Below, piece after piece: positions 11,601 to 23,500 of a DNA stretch of 64,000 bases. A program made the translations under genes and the position numbers. The notes below the pieces were generated by a model. That model was not told the DNA's origin and did no database searches. It saw only the letters and a list, made by a program, of their open reading frames with translations. Location: contig NW_025937347.1 in the NCBI RefSeq assembly GCF_000764305.2, positions 186,001-250,000 on the forward strand. The letters run 5' to 3'. Position 1 is the first letter of the stretch, and each line of letters opens with the position of its first letter. This stretch comes from Hyalella azteca (lineage: Eukaryota > Arthropoda > Malacostraca > Amphipoda > Hyalellidae).

Positions 11601-12429
11601 GTGAAATAACTTAATTAATGAGTGAGATACTAAAAATCAATGCTTATTTTCATTATATATTGGATTTTCAATTATAGCGGTCAATCGAAAATTGCCGATT
11701 CTTTAATCCGGTGCACTGCTGAGTCATTGTGTAACGATTTTTATTTTTAATAAAAAACAGCTAAAGCCTTTCTGGAACCACCAAACATTGTCTGTTTTAA
11801 AATTTTTTTCTAATTCAGCGCAAAAAATAGGACCACTCAAATGTTCAGTTAAGAATAAATGACAAAAATGTGACCATGTCGTTCATAGAATTTTTTATAT
11901 TCAAATGTATATGATTAAATAAGAAGCAAAAAAGTTAATGCAAAAATGTACGCATCTACAACGAGAAGTTATAAATGCGTAAATGAAACCAAATGAAAAT
12001 TTGACACTTGGTCAGCTCATACCCAGCGCTGTGGATGCAGCACAGTTCCCCTCATCATCAGCAGCAAATGCAATCAAGCGCCGATGTTAAGAACATAGCC
12101 ATTCATTAGACGTTAACTATCTCAGGTCACGCCGAACTGAAGGGCAATTTGAGCAGCGTTTGTTCAATTTTAATTACAGTGAGCCGGAAGCGTGCCGATG
12201 GAAGGGAATGTGTTTACAGGGGCAGTGATAGATGACGTTTTCATAATTGCACCCATACGCCGTCCACGTCGAGTACCCATGCGTACGCCCGATGTTCACC
12301 TTTCAATGCTACCTATAATCAGTCCACGATCGTTGAAAATATATAGGTTGGGAAAATATTATTGAACATATACTTAATTTGCCAGTAATAAGCTCCTGTG
12401 TTTACGCCCGATGGACAGACTTAAATTTT

Positions 12430-12768
12430 CTAGCCTCCCATATACTTCCCATAGCGTCCGTATTGCCCCCAGTTCGGTGAAAAGAGACTCCTGCTTCTAT
12501 CGATGCTAATTACGCGCTTCTCTTTAATTGGCCTGATTTGATCGGCCTGAAGCCTAATTGCTAGAAGCTCGACTTGCCTGCCTCGCACTGCTAAGTGAAG
12601 GAAATAACCAAGATTTTTCATGTTTGCATAATTCGACACCTGAATTATATAGAGTGAATTGAATATTGCTCGATAGGAATTGCTTCTTGGAGAACAAGCA
12701 ATGAGTGATATTAAAAATGTGACTGTTGGAATTAGAGAACATCTATAACACTGAAACAAACTTGCCAC
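12430..12768 (-). CDS. Unassigned minus-strand open frame, possible secreted peptide
   Basis: There are 112 codons. The N-terminus has a hydrophobic stretch, SLIPTVTFLISLIACS, that could act as a signal peptide. The C-terminus is GC-richer and reads IKEKRVISIDRSRSLFSPNW followed by GQYGRYGKYMGG. It therefore has a dibasic KR site, a core FSPNW that resembles adipokinetic hormone peptides, and a GRYGK amidation-like pattern. Known AKH precursors carry the peptide directly after the signal sequence, which this frame does not. The first codon may not be ATG (position 12768 lies in a TTG/CAA context). The frame is antisense to the TPR gene intron. Family membership is not established and coincidence is likely. 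Confidence 0.2.
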   Translation of the reverse strand: MASLFQCYRCSLIPTVTFLISLIACSPRSNSYRAIFNSLYIIQVSNYANMKNLGYFLHLAVRGRQVELLAIRLQADQIRPIKEKRVISIDRSRSLFSPNWGQYGRYGKYMGG

Positions 12769-13892
12769 TTCACCACGACCAATTTTGCTTAACTAATCCA
12801 AAATAACTCGTCTAACACATCTTTCACATTGTGGTAACATAGATTTCATCTGCTCAATGAAATTCCCTATTTAATCTAGAAAATATCGAATGAACAGCCA
12901 ATTTCATATCATTAATGTTGACGTGTCATGTCTTTGTAATCTTATTATAAGGACCCTTATAACTTATATTAGCCAAAACATATGATATGAGTACGGGACC
13001 AGCGATGATAATGTCCTTTGATTTCTACAATATGAAGGGCATCACTATAGGGTTGTAACCATTCTGATCAATTCGATCAGGCCACAGCAACGAATATTCG
13101 ATCGAAAATCACACGAAAAAGAAAACAGCCGTGCTGGTAATGCTTGACATACTTTTTTTCATAATATTGTCAAAAGGATTCTAAGAAATTAAACCTATTT
13201 TTTTACTGTGAATGAAAATTACGTGTAATTCATTCAATCCAATAATAACATTTTATTTCTTAGCCATGCGACAGTAGCACTACTTTATAGTTGACACACT
13301 TCACTACGAGAACATTTTGTTTTCCGTGTTACCCTGCGTGTGGAGGTGCGGACAGGTGGCCGAGCGGCAAGGCAACTAATGGGATAAGCTCTGCATTAAA
13401 ATTTCCTCTTCGTCCGAAAATTCTTTCATTTATTGTAAAAAACTTTTTTTTGCGATAATTTTACGCAGCATGAAAACAATGGCAACACGATTTCAGGAGC
13501 ATTGATGAGCATTAATTAGATCAGTACGTATACTAAGCTTTATATGTAATTACTGTACGCTCCACTGTATAATATTAAATAAAAAATACAAAAAATATGA
13601 TAAATAAAAATATATTAAAAATAAAATAATATAATAATAAAAAATATAATAAATAGTACCGTATGCAGTAATATTTATATTCTGCATGTTTACATATGAG
13701 TGAGACGTGTGCAAAGGCGCAATAAATATAAAGGGCTCATCAGCATAATATTAATTCTTAAAATACAGAATTCAGCTCCGCATCGACAATTACTGGAATG
13801 TTGCAGCGTCAAGCCCGCAACCTTGAGCTAAAAAATTGTGCATGCTAAACAGGCTCATTGCAGCCATTAACGAACGAGTAATTTTTCGACAG

Positions 13893-14178
13893 CTTAACCT
13901 ACTGCTCTTTTAACCTACTGCTCTTTTAACCTACTGCTCTTTCAACCTACTGTTCTTTTAACCTACTGTTCTTTTAACCTACTGCTCTTTTAACCTACTG
14001 CTCTTTTAACCTACTGTTCTTTTAACCTACTGTTCTTTTAACCTACTGCTCTTTAAACCTACTGCTCGTTTAACCTACTGCTCTTTTAACCTACTGCTCT
14101 TTTAACCTACTGCTCTTTTAACCTACTGCTCTTTTAACCTATTGTTCTTTTAACTTACTGCTCTTTTAACCTACTGTT
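13893..14178. repeat. 16-bp minisatellite, about 18 copies
   Basis: The unit TTAACCTACTGCTCTT is repeated almost perfectly. Common variants are CTGTTC for CTGCTC and single substitutions such as TTTAAACC, CTCGTTT and CTATTG. The array ends TTAACCTACTGTTAG. It is intronic to the TPR gene. Confidence 0.95.
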
Positions 14179-16409
14179 AGAACGCAACTGCAACGCAGTT
14201 TCTGGACTACAAAAGGGGCGATTTCGATTCAAGTGAAGCGAATGCAGTGCTGTTTCATTCTCTCTTCATCAGTTTTGGTAGAACTGATATTGTTCATTCA
14301 TTTGATTCATTTCTAAATGAAAGGGTACCTCGAGTAATGTCCAATATTTTTTATCAATACTGTAGACATTTTGTCAGCTCGAATGAGGAAAGTATATGAT
14401 AGATTTCATCATTTGCCGGAGAACGAACCCTGAAACATTTTTGTTCGAAGTATAGCTTAGAAAAAGTCAATTATATTTCCCACATACAACCCTTTCTGAA
14501 AGATTCTCACGGATGGAAGACTTGTCGCTTCAATAGTGTTGTAGTGCTATTAACTTCTATAATGAGCTACTATAACAGTTAATTTATTAAAATATCTGGT
14601 ATACTAATAATAAATCACTCTCTCCTGTACCTAACGTTATACAATGCATATCAAGACGTTATCAGCACCAGAAACTGCTGTTAAGGACCATAAGCTCTAT
14701 ATGGCATCAACATAAAAGTTTGTAGGTATGTGACTATAAGACGTCACGAAATATATTTTGGACATCACGTAAACAATTACCGGACATCAAAAGAATAAGC
14801 AACAGGCCAGATTTGGCCTAAACTTCAACGCCGACATATAGATGCTTTTGTGATATACTTTTAGTAAAATAACGATACCGGCAATTGAGAGGACTAACGA
14901 TAATAAACTAGGCATTTTTAGATAATTAAACATTGACTTTAAACATTTTTTGTGTTAAAAAGTCATAACCAACTTTCCAGATTAATTATCTTCTAAATTA
15001 TCAACCATATAGAGCATTAAGTTCGGAAAATCAAGTAAAAATAAATTGATTGGTTATTCGATAAAATGAAGCTTTTTCACTCTCAATTTTATCTAAAACA
15101 TGTAAAATTTAACTATCAATCTTATCTAAAACATTAAAGAAACCCTATCAATATAATACTGATGTCACAAACGAAAAGAGAAACTCGCCATGATTTTAAT
15201 TTATTATTTATGCAGCTCTACTTATAGCTCTGTAAGTTCTTGCCAATATCAACACTGGCCTGGCGCTGCTCTAGAAATAAATCAATAGTTATCAAGACAT
15301 GGTTTTATCGCTTTAAAGCAAGACTGTGGTTGCTGCGGCAACTTTACATGTTGACTGCAGCTTTACATGTTGACTGGCATAATGGGTAGATGTTATTTTA
15401 TGAGTAACATTCATCGCAAATTTCCATAAGAAAATGATGAAGAAGAAAATTTTACTGACTTATATCCGCCTTATGTCGCCATGCAGCATGTTAAATTCCG
15501 ATGTTAAATTCAAGTTGTTCCTTTGGCACAATGGTATTGCTTTAACAGAACAGATAAATGTACACGATGCATCTCTCGCCAGTTTGCCACACATGTGACG
15601 CATTTTTGAACCACCAAAAATGTGCTAACGAATGAAAGCAAACGAATTTTTATCTTTTTTCACGCGAACACTAGGTTGTCCAACGGATTGCCACAAATGG
15701 TGGTGTCTAAAGCGTACAAATTGAATCATCTACGAGCCGCGTTTTAGATGTTGAATCGAAAAAAGAATTGAGTATGGAAGTGTACGATAAATATCCAATG
15801 ATAACGAAATATATTCGGGATAAAATCCACAGATGCAAGTTCATTCGATTGTAAATATTTCATCAGGGATAATTTCCTCCTTCTCTGTATCCGTCATCTT
15901 TGTGTATAAATATTACCCACCAAAAAATTTTATCGTTTCTCAACTATGATTTCGAAAATATCAAAAATTCAAAATGGTCGTTAAATTTTTGAATTGTGAC
16001 TCAATTTAAATCGTGTTTCGTAAATAATTAGAAGAAAAAACTTATGACATATCAGATAATTGATCACCGGATCAACATCATTCATTTCAGAATGATCATT
16101 ATTCGATTACCATTCATAAGGTGCGGGTTTCTGCTACCAGATGAAATTTTCATAATATTTCATAAAAATAGTGCATCGCATTATATTACATCTTTTCTAT
16201 GAGCCGGTCTTTGAATCCCAGAACATGAACACAAGTTTATTAATGTTGTAAAACTTATTTCACATGCTTATTGTTGTAAAACAAATTACATAACCATTCA
16301 TGTATGATGGTTATATACCCATTCAAATTGTATAATAAATATAAAGGAATTATTGTCTTTGTCATACGATAAGAAAATGGTAATGAATATAGTTAACCGT
16401 TCATTTCAG

Positions 16410-16687
16410 CGGACAGCGGCGACACAGCGCAGGCCTTGGCCACTCTTGAGGAAGCAAGGCCACACTTGGCCTTCTGTCCATCACTGCTGCCTCAGTTCAC
16501 GTCACTCAGGCAAAACCTGCTCAAGGAGAAGGAAATCAAGCTGAAAAAACTCAATGGAAATATCACCCTTGATCATGGAACAGTTAACGATCTGGAAACT
16601 TTGAAAAGTTCAAATGAAGAACGTGATGTGGGGAAAACTCCTAATTATGCAGAGAAGGATCAGAAAGAAATTTCGTTAACTTCCTAG
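16410..16687 (+). CDS. TPR-repeat protein, terminal coding exon
   Basis: The acceptor TTCATTTCAG is followed by CG, which joins exon 3's G to give GCG (Ala). Then come 91 codons and the stop TAG at 16685-16687. The start of the exon (DSGDTAQALATLEEARPHL) completes a third TPR-like hairpin begun by TALLTLAGIE in exon 3, with Ala or Gly at the TPR small-residue positions and Leu at position 24. After that come PSLLPQFTSLRQNLLKEKE and a polar, Lys/Glu-rich tail ending EKDQKEISLTS, probably disordered. The protein segment visible in the window is 247 residues. An interaction or scaffold role is all the fold implies. I do not recognise the orthologue. An AATAAA lies 20 bases past the stop. Confidence 0.75.
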
Positions 16688-16706
16688 ATTATTCGTTCGT
16701 GGTTCG

Positions 16707-16712
16707 AATAAA
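16707..16712 (+). terminator. Polyadenylation signal AATAAA
   Basis: A canonical AATAAA lies 20 bases after the TAG of the terminal exon and would give a very short 3' UTR. A later site could be used instead, as the downstream sequence is AT-rich. Confidence 0.5.
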
Positions 16713-17755
16713 AAAGGCCGTGAGGCTAGAAACTTTCAAAGATAAAAATGCTGAATAATCTGCGATGTTGAAGCTTCAAAGAGGTTTTTGTAAAGGACTT
16801 ATGTTTTATATGCATGGTTATGATTGAGGTCAAAATATACAAACTACTGCGACTTTGTTATTATATAGTTGAACCTTCGTTTTAAAAATCACGATCCTCG
16901 ACATCACTCATGATTTTAGTGACAATTTTCGGCATAATCGAATGTAAGGAAGGATGTATGGAATGTAAGGATGTATATTATAGTATATATTATATTCCAG
17001 GTAAAGTGAACTTCCATAGTATCTTTCATTGACTGTCCACATTGCGACTGAATCCAGAATAACAGACAATTAAATGAAACTTGGAACATTTTATTTTATT
17101 TAAAAAACTTAAAAGTATTTCAGGCGGGAGTTAAAGATTTAGACGTACCAATTAATTAATAATGGATTCAACCTTGTTGAGCGGTTCAAATGGCGCCAAT
17201 GTCAAGACATAATTTAAATAATTTTATATTATGTTGCGTAGAGTTCAACTCGAATATAGATTAATTTCTTTCCTAAGGAATTCTGAGATTCTTTTTTATG
17301 AGTTACAAAAACCTTGACATTTCTACCTGTTTTCATGATAACAATAATTTTGTAATGTTTTTTTTTGCATTTTGTGAACGAATTTGGTCACAAGTTCCAA
17401 ATTTAAATTGCCTTAACTTAATAAATGATCGACATTAAAAATTGCTTCTTTTCAACGCGAGTAAAACTTGGCTCATGGTAACTTTTTTCTACCGAAAATA
17501 TTTTTACAATCGAGAAAAAATTATTGATCAGCGTCTCTTGGGATGATTTTCAATTTGAACAATGACTCTTTGTGAATATAAACTGATTCTCAACGTTGAC
17601 GCTGAAATAATTAATCTATTATTACTTGCACAAAGATTTCGCACTAATTTCAGCCTATAACATTGAGTTAAATGTACCGTAAAACTCTTACTTGCTATGA
17701 ATCAACACCCTAGTATCAGTAATACACTTAAAATTTCATTTACTTCTTTCATACT
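16713..17755. other. Intergenic AT-rich stretch
   Basis: This lies downstream of the TPR gene. There is a small local duplication around 16946-16975 (GGAATGTAAGGATGTAT-like). Nothing else is recognised. Confidence 0.5.
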
Positions 17756-18082
17756 CACATCGACACAGCGCAACGAGAATCTTATCGCAGTTTTTGAAAA
17801 CTTTTCTTGAGAAGAAGCGTCGATTTTTTCCAACGGCTGGCAAGTAAGAAGGTATGGAAGACCGATGAAGTTTCATGGAAATATCGGAGAGAAGAGTTTG
17901 GAATTACACAAAGTTTGGATCATTTTTCAAGACGCCGTTCATTGCTCCCTCTTGGCTGGCAGAAACTCTTGCCCTCCACAGAATCGCTATCATTGTTCCA
18001 ACGACGACTTCAACGCACGAAATTCCAGTCGGGCTTCAATATCGGAGGCTCAAACTTGGAAATTGACGTGCCGCTGAGATAG
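17756..18082 (+). other. Coding-like island, unassigned
   Basis: This GC-richer block has several overlapping open frames. After an acceptor-like CATCGACACAG one frame reads ATRILSQFLKTFLEKKRRFF and is followed by a good donor-like CAA|GTAAGAAGG (about 17845). The LEKKRxxFP wording resembles a conserved segment of dynein heavy chains, but it is only a few residues long. Downstream, three frames stay open (for example VWNYTKFGSFFKTPFIAPSW), so the real frame is undecided. This may be an exon or exon relic of a gene not otherwise visible here. Confidence 0.25.
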
Positions 18083-21000
18083 AAAGCTTCTTGCCACTCG
18101 CCTACATGCCGTGCTCTAACGGTGCTCACTACGAAACTTGTCTGCAAACTCTTCCTATCACATCTTCAAGTATTCTGAAGTATTATTTCATGTTACATTT
18201 CTTAAATAAATATTTGCATTGAATATCCATGACCACTCATGGCGATGAATCGGATTTCGAATAGTGAGTTAAATATTACGTGAATATCCCGTATACTTCT
18301 CTTATCCTCTGCATATGCTCCATTGAGTCGTTTTATCTTATTAGAAACAAATTAAAAACAATGATAAATGATCATAAGAAAAGCTTACAACTAATAAACA
18401 TTGCAATTGTTAACTATGTCAACAACATCATTATCCTTTTTATGAGTAAAATAATATGACCATAGAATATATTTAATTGCGTTAAGTCCTCTAATCGGGG
18501 TATAGGAACATGATTATTGCTTGCCGCTTGATTTCTCGAAACCCAACATGAAAAATAACCTCGTTCAAGAAATAATTTTTTTTAACTGAATGCGTACAGT
18601 TTCATTCATATGTGACATATTCATAGTCTAATGATTTATATGACAATGAATTTCGTGTTTATGAGAGTTTATTCCCAGGCATAATTAATGCTCATAAAAA
18701 ATTAATTTCATCAATTGCTAAGATATAATAACCTGATCGATTTATAATTATATTTTTTCTTAGTAATAACCGATAATGAGTCCAGCAAATAAATTTGTAT
18801 AGTGAAATATATTTCGTTCCATTCTGAGTTCATTATACAATAACTGAAGCACTCGGATCAATCAAGTTAGTTAGTGTCAATCTAAGCCTTAAATAAAGAG
18901 CTCAAGAACTTATATTTGAAATGCAGAACATTTAAAATGAAAATATTTTTCTGAAGTCAAATCCGAAAAATTCTTAGTTATATTTTTCGAAGTCACTGAT
19001 TGCATATTTCAATTGAATCGGGCGAAAGACTTTCAGTCCAAACACGTAGAGTGAGATTCCAAATTAACTCTGATGTAAATTCAAACTTTAGATTGGATTC
19101 TTTTAACCGGTCTAAAACTGTATTAGCGTTTCTTCAATGAGTAATGTATTTTCTTTAAAGTGAATGTGCATATTCCTGAAAAAAACTGTTTTATTATCTG
19201 CAGAAATATCTAGGAAGAATATCTCGTGAGAGAAAGTACTGCAGGCGCGATTTCAATTAAACTCAACGTAGATAAAACTTTAGCTTGGGACTCCCTGATA
19301 AATTTTCTAGTTTAGACGAATTTCTCGGTTGCAATTTGCCAGTTTCCCGACAGGCGCCTTCGTTACAAGCACCGGCTTAAATGAGTCCAGTTTCGTCGGG
19401 ACTTCGGGCACAAACCGAAAGCTCGTCCAGAAGTGTTTGTTTAGTGAGCAACTTTAGTGATTGCACTCGACCCCAAACAGTTGACTAGCTCTCCTCAGAG
19501 GACCAAGTTTCGTGTGCCGGAGCTGACCGCAACAGCATCAATATAAGCTGAACTGCAACCATGCAAATACTATACATCAATTCCAATAAGACTGTACGGT
19601 ATAAAAAAGTGGATGTGCTGCAATTCGGAAAAGTGGATGTGCTTGCAAAGGAACAATTCCTCTATAGTGAAATATTTAGGTTTATGCATCGTAGAGTAGA
19701 AAACACCGTAGCATCAATATTAATGCTCAAAATTTACAAATTGAGTATCAATTGAGAAACTTCAAAACTTAATGTGACTCAACGGTAATGACGCACGAGA
19801 AACACAGGCTGTTGTATGTAAAACGGTTTCTTAATGAAGCGCTGATTTTTATTATTCGCATGAATGTGGCAGAAAAAAAAGGCAAAAGGAAGGGTACAAG
19901 TGTTGCTTAAGAGTAAGAAAAAGAAGCTTCATCTTGTACTTGCTTCCGAATTATTCACTTCATCGATAATGCTTGCTAACTGTTATGAAATGAGCATGAG
20001 CAATTTGAGATGCTATCTCAGCATTTGATCCATTGAAAAATCCATCGTAAATTTCCAACCAATAGCCTCGACACGCTGAACCATAATGATTCTGATACAA
20101 ATCTGGAAATGTATGCAATTCCATTAACAGAAATCGATAGCCGTTCCTGATCACACTCCATTTTGTCGATAGCCGTTCGCTGAGGCACGAAGCAAACAAG
20201 AGTCTTCACTCACGCTGAAATGCGTCCTACTTGAGACACCTTCGTCCTTGAGACACCTTCGTTGAGACCTTGCGTCCTTCGTTGAGACACCTCAGGCACG
20301 CAAGAAGTTTCATGGAGTCACGAACTTTTAAAAGCAGTTTGTGCTGGAAAAATTCAGCGGATATTTCATGAATTTAAAAATTAGTAGGTAAGCGAGAAAA
20401 AGTGATGATTGTCCACCATAAAACTATTGAAAGTTCATCGCATTATAGAACATTTTCAACACATTGAATTATTTTAAAGGAAATTGTGGGAATTTGAATC
20501 GCTTTGTTGAAACAAATTGGGAAATGTTGCAGAGTGTTGAAATTAGTTGCAATAAGAAATACCATAGATAGTAAAGCCCATAGATCAAAGTCAAAAACTT
20601 TGCATTAAATTATTGATAGGAAAATGCACTGAAAACACAATCTGGAAAAGGAGACCAAATCCTAAAAAATATATTGAGAGATTATCAGAGTATGTTGGAA
20701 AATAATCATAATTATCCGGACGAAAGCGAAATTTAAGGAAAGTTCAGAAGCAGGAGTCATATTTCCAATACTTTGAATTACAAAGAGGATCGTTGGAAAG
20801 TTCTTCGTTTGGTTTATTTTAAAGTTGTGTTGCCCCAAAATAGTCCAAATTTATTTCCAATTAATTTTATTGATTTTTCCATGCTCGTTGACGATGACAG
20901 TTAAATGAAAGTAAATTATTCTCTCATTACTTCGTTGGTTTATTAATGAAATTAATTTGAAAATGCTCATGTTGTATGAACTCCAGGACAAAATACTTGT

Positions 21001-21556
21001 TTTTTTATTAATAATTACATGCATGATGAGTGTTACATCGTAGCCTGTGGTTCATAACAGCCTGTCGTCTTATTTCGTCACGTTGATTAGTAGTTTACGT
21101 CATCAATCGTCATCCAGCCTTCTTCTTGTCATTGACTGAAGTTTATTTTCTCGCCATATTCAATATTCTTTTAAATTCATATTTTAATATTATTAATAGC
21201 GTTATGCTGTCCAAGTACCTTTAGGCAAATCGACAAGTCCCCTCCGACGAAAACATGTTTTTCAACACTAATAACCATGCAACGGAAGAGCATGTGATGA
21301 AACAAGTCTTCATATACAGCTTGTTATAGAACGACCTTGATAAGAGACGATTTAGCACATTATTGGGCCAATTATTGTGCATTATTGATGTAATGTTGTC
21401 CGGTTAATAATTCCGTCTGAATGAAAGTACACGTGCGTTTGCACCGACTTATCTTTGAGAATTTATAATTAAAGTTAGCAAACTTATATCTAAATTTTGT
21501 CTTGATAACCGAAACAATCGCCATAATTTCAGTTTAAATTCTTACATCTAATTCAG
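18083..21556. other. Stretch without a supported gene
   Basis: The DNA is mostly AT-rich. There is a GC-richer patch at about 19320-19560 with short open frames on both strands and no clear splice borders. A short repeat cluster at about 20230-20300 has several copies of TTGAGACACCTTCG-like sequence. Two overlapping minus-strand open frames around 19960-20209 are unrecognised. Confidence 0.4.
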
Positions 21557-21653
21557 TAGCACGTTTTCCGATAACAATCACGAAAGGAACCTCAATTGAT
21601 AGTTCATATGCCGCAGTGAATATCGTGTTCATGAAAGGCATTGATCAGAAGAA
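21557..21653 (+). other. Exon-like segment, duplicated in tandem
   Basis: An acceptor-like TACATCTAATTCAG precedes 97 bases with one open frame (ARFPITITKGTSIDSSYAAV, then NIVFMKGIDQKK) that ends at a consensus-like donor, AA|GTAAGTTGGG. The segment looks like a small internal exon. The family is not recognised and no partner exon was found nearby. Most of it (from 21570) is repeated once immediately downstream. Confidence 0.3.
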
Positions 21654-21759
21654 GTAAGTTGGGAGATAACAATCACCAAAGGAACCTCAATTGATAGTTC
21701 ATATGCCGCAGTGAATATCGTGTTCATGAAAGGCATTGATCAGAAGAAGTAAGTTGGGA
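21570..21759. repeat. Near-perfect 95-bp tandem duplication
   Basis: Copies at 21570-21664 and 21665-21759 begin GATAACAATCAC and differ by one base (CACGAAAGG versus CACCAAAGG). The near identity implies a recent event. Each copy contains the GTAAGTTGGGAG donor-like end, but only the first has the upstream polypyrimidine/AG. Confidence 0.95.
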
Positions 21760-22754
21760 GCTTTTAATGGCCCTCATCTCGTGCGCCACATGAAGCTTGT
21801 CCCGTTTGCATGCTAATGCTCACTTGGGCGCTGCTTTATTGCCGCTCCCAAGCAATTGATGACCAAAAAGCATTCAAACTGAGCTCGCTGCTCCATGGTA
21901 TGAGGTTTTTGTTACAGGATCCACGTGGAAATTGGAAGTTTCATCACATTGTAGAGCAGTATAGCATTATAATATATAATTTCATTTTGATAAACCCTTT
22001 CAAAAATTTCTGAGACACAGCTCGATGATAAATCTCAATTGATTTCAAAAATGAATCATTTTCAATCTAAAATTCGGCTGATATGTACATTTTGTATGTA
22101 GTCTGGGTTGATAAAATTATATAAATATATACTTCACTTGATAACTTGAGACGGTGTTGTAAAACGTAAACACTTATTTATTAGTTGTTGTGTAGCAACA
22201 TTCTATTCATGTTCCTTTGCACGTTGTTTATTATAAGTACTTGAGATAAAGAGGAAAACTAACCTGTCATCTGTGCATGGTTCAGGTTGTTAAATTACAA
22301 TATACCTAAGCAGTCTTTAATTTTAAAGTATACAGTAAAGTGTGCATATTATTATGTATAAATTTATGAGGAATGTAAACTTCCCCAAGTTTCCAAGTCA
22401 TGGGCCAACATTAACCTCCATGAACAACCACGAAAAGACTTAATTAATATTTGTTAGAAGATTAGGACGAGCATATTAATATGATGGATTATCCAACGAA
22501 ATGTTATGGTAAATCACATTTAATGAAGTAGTGGAGCTGAAGGGTGCTTGATAAAGTTTGCTAGTGCACACCGCATGGGCTGACAAAAGTCCCAGCAATA
22601 ACAGTTCTGACAGCAGCTGGTCAAGTGGTCCTCAAGAACCCATGACGGGGCTCTCGAAAATTCCAATCTCAGATAGCAAAAAAGTTGTCATTTTTCCACG
22701 ACTTGCGAGAGACCGTGAAGCAAAGGGGCGAAAGCCATTTTATTTCTCTGGGAA

Positions 22755-23029
22755 CGGTGGTGTGTGAGACGCGGCGCAGTCGCTGCGCGGGCTGCGGTGG
22801 TGTGTGAGACGCGGCGCAGTCGCTGCGCTGGCTGCGGTGGTGTGTGAGACACGGCACAGTCGCTGCGCGGGCTGCGGTGGTGTGTGAGACGCGGCAGCTG
22901 CGCGGGCTGCGGTGGTGTGTGAGACGAGGCGCAGTAGCTGCGCGGGCTGCGGTGGTGTGTGAGACGCGGCGCAGTAGCTGCGCGGGCTGCGGTGGTGTGT
23001 GAGACGAGGCGCAGTCGCTGCGCAGGCAG
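22755..23029. repeat. 40-bp GC-rich minisatellite, 7 copies
   Basis: The unit consists of CGGTGGTGTGTGAGACGCGG followed by CGCAGTCGCTGCGCGGGCTG. Seven copies are present, one shortened by 5 bases. Each full unit holds an inverted repeat, GCGCAG..CTGCGC. The array is far GC-richer than its surroundings. The minus strand is open across the array only because the unit lacks stops in those frames, so I do not call it a protein. Confidence 0.95.
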
Positions 23030-23339
23030 CGGCGACGAGTATCCTTAGCATTTGTTTCGGACGTAGCAGTACCAGGCCACGATGGATCGCCGCCTCCGAT
23101 AATCGCGCATCTTGGGATCGTAATGTGATGAAGCAGACGATCAATAGAACCGACGTTTGAAAGCTACATTTTTTATAGTATGCCGGCTTGGGAAGACAGT
23201 ATTTTTATAGTATTCCGGCATAGTATTGGCAGTTTTCCGATTGTTGCATCCACGTTTTCTTTTAATAATAATATAGCGGTATCAGCGTTGATTAGGCCGT
23301 AGGTCTGTCGCCAATTCTTAACATTGCAAAACATCCAAA

Positions 23340-23500
23340 GCATGTTGCGGGCTTGAACTCACAACTTCAAATTTTCTTTGCTTAACCGCCCGGCCTCCTT
23401 GCCGATTCTGACCAGAAACTGGCGCACAGAGCTGGGATCGAACCCGCACCTCTCTGCGCCAATCCTGGTACTCTGAATTGTAACCACTGGGCCACCCTGC
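23340..23500 (-). repeat. Dimeric tRNA-derived SINE
   Basis: Read on the minus strand, the first unit has an A box TGGCCCAGTGGTTAC and a B box GGTGCGGGTTCGATCCC. About 100 bases after the first A box, a second unit has an A box GGCCGGGCGGTTAAGC and a B box GAGTTCAAGCCCGC. Both match RNA polymerase III internal promoter consensus, but neither folds into an intact tRNA. Two tRNA-like heads in series define a dimeric SINE architecture. The family name and the exact ends are not determined. Confidence 0.6.

Larger units (their letters stand above)
3864..16409 (+). other. Intron 3 of the TPR gene (about 12.5 kb)
   Basis: The intron starts GTAAGTTCG and ends at TCATTTCAG and is phase 1. The borders are supported by phase agreement and by TPR continuity across the junction. 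Skipped exons cannot be excluded, because any phase 1-1 exon inside would also fit. Contents listed separately are an unassigned open frame at 4455-4799, a 12-bp hairpin at 5641, a SINE-like unit at 5898, a hairpin at 8217, a GC-rich island at 8447, a minus-strand open frame at 12430-12768 and a 16-bp minisatellite at 13893. About 7930-8160 is a degenerate patchwork of TTACCACGGTAATGACTTA-like pieces, and 13560-13680 is nearly pure A+T. The remainder shows nothing recognisable. Confidence 0.55.

Noticed and set aside
13350..13376. tRNA-like A box (GGTGGCCGAGCGGCAAGGC)
   Set aside because: No B box, acceptor stem or anticodon arm follows at the right spacing. It is at most a tRNA-derived fragment.
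19960..20209. Two overlapping minus-strand frames of 79 and 63 codons
   Set aside because: Mutually overlapping frames on the same strand cannot both be coding, and neither shows a known motif.
22740..23144. 134-codon minus-strand frame over the 40-bp array
   Set aside because: It is produced by a stop-free minisatellite unit that rotates through the frames. No domain is seen outside the repeat.
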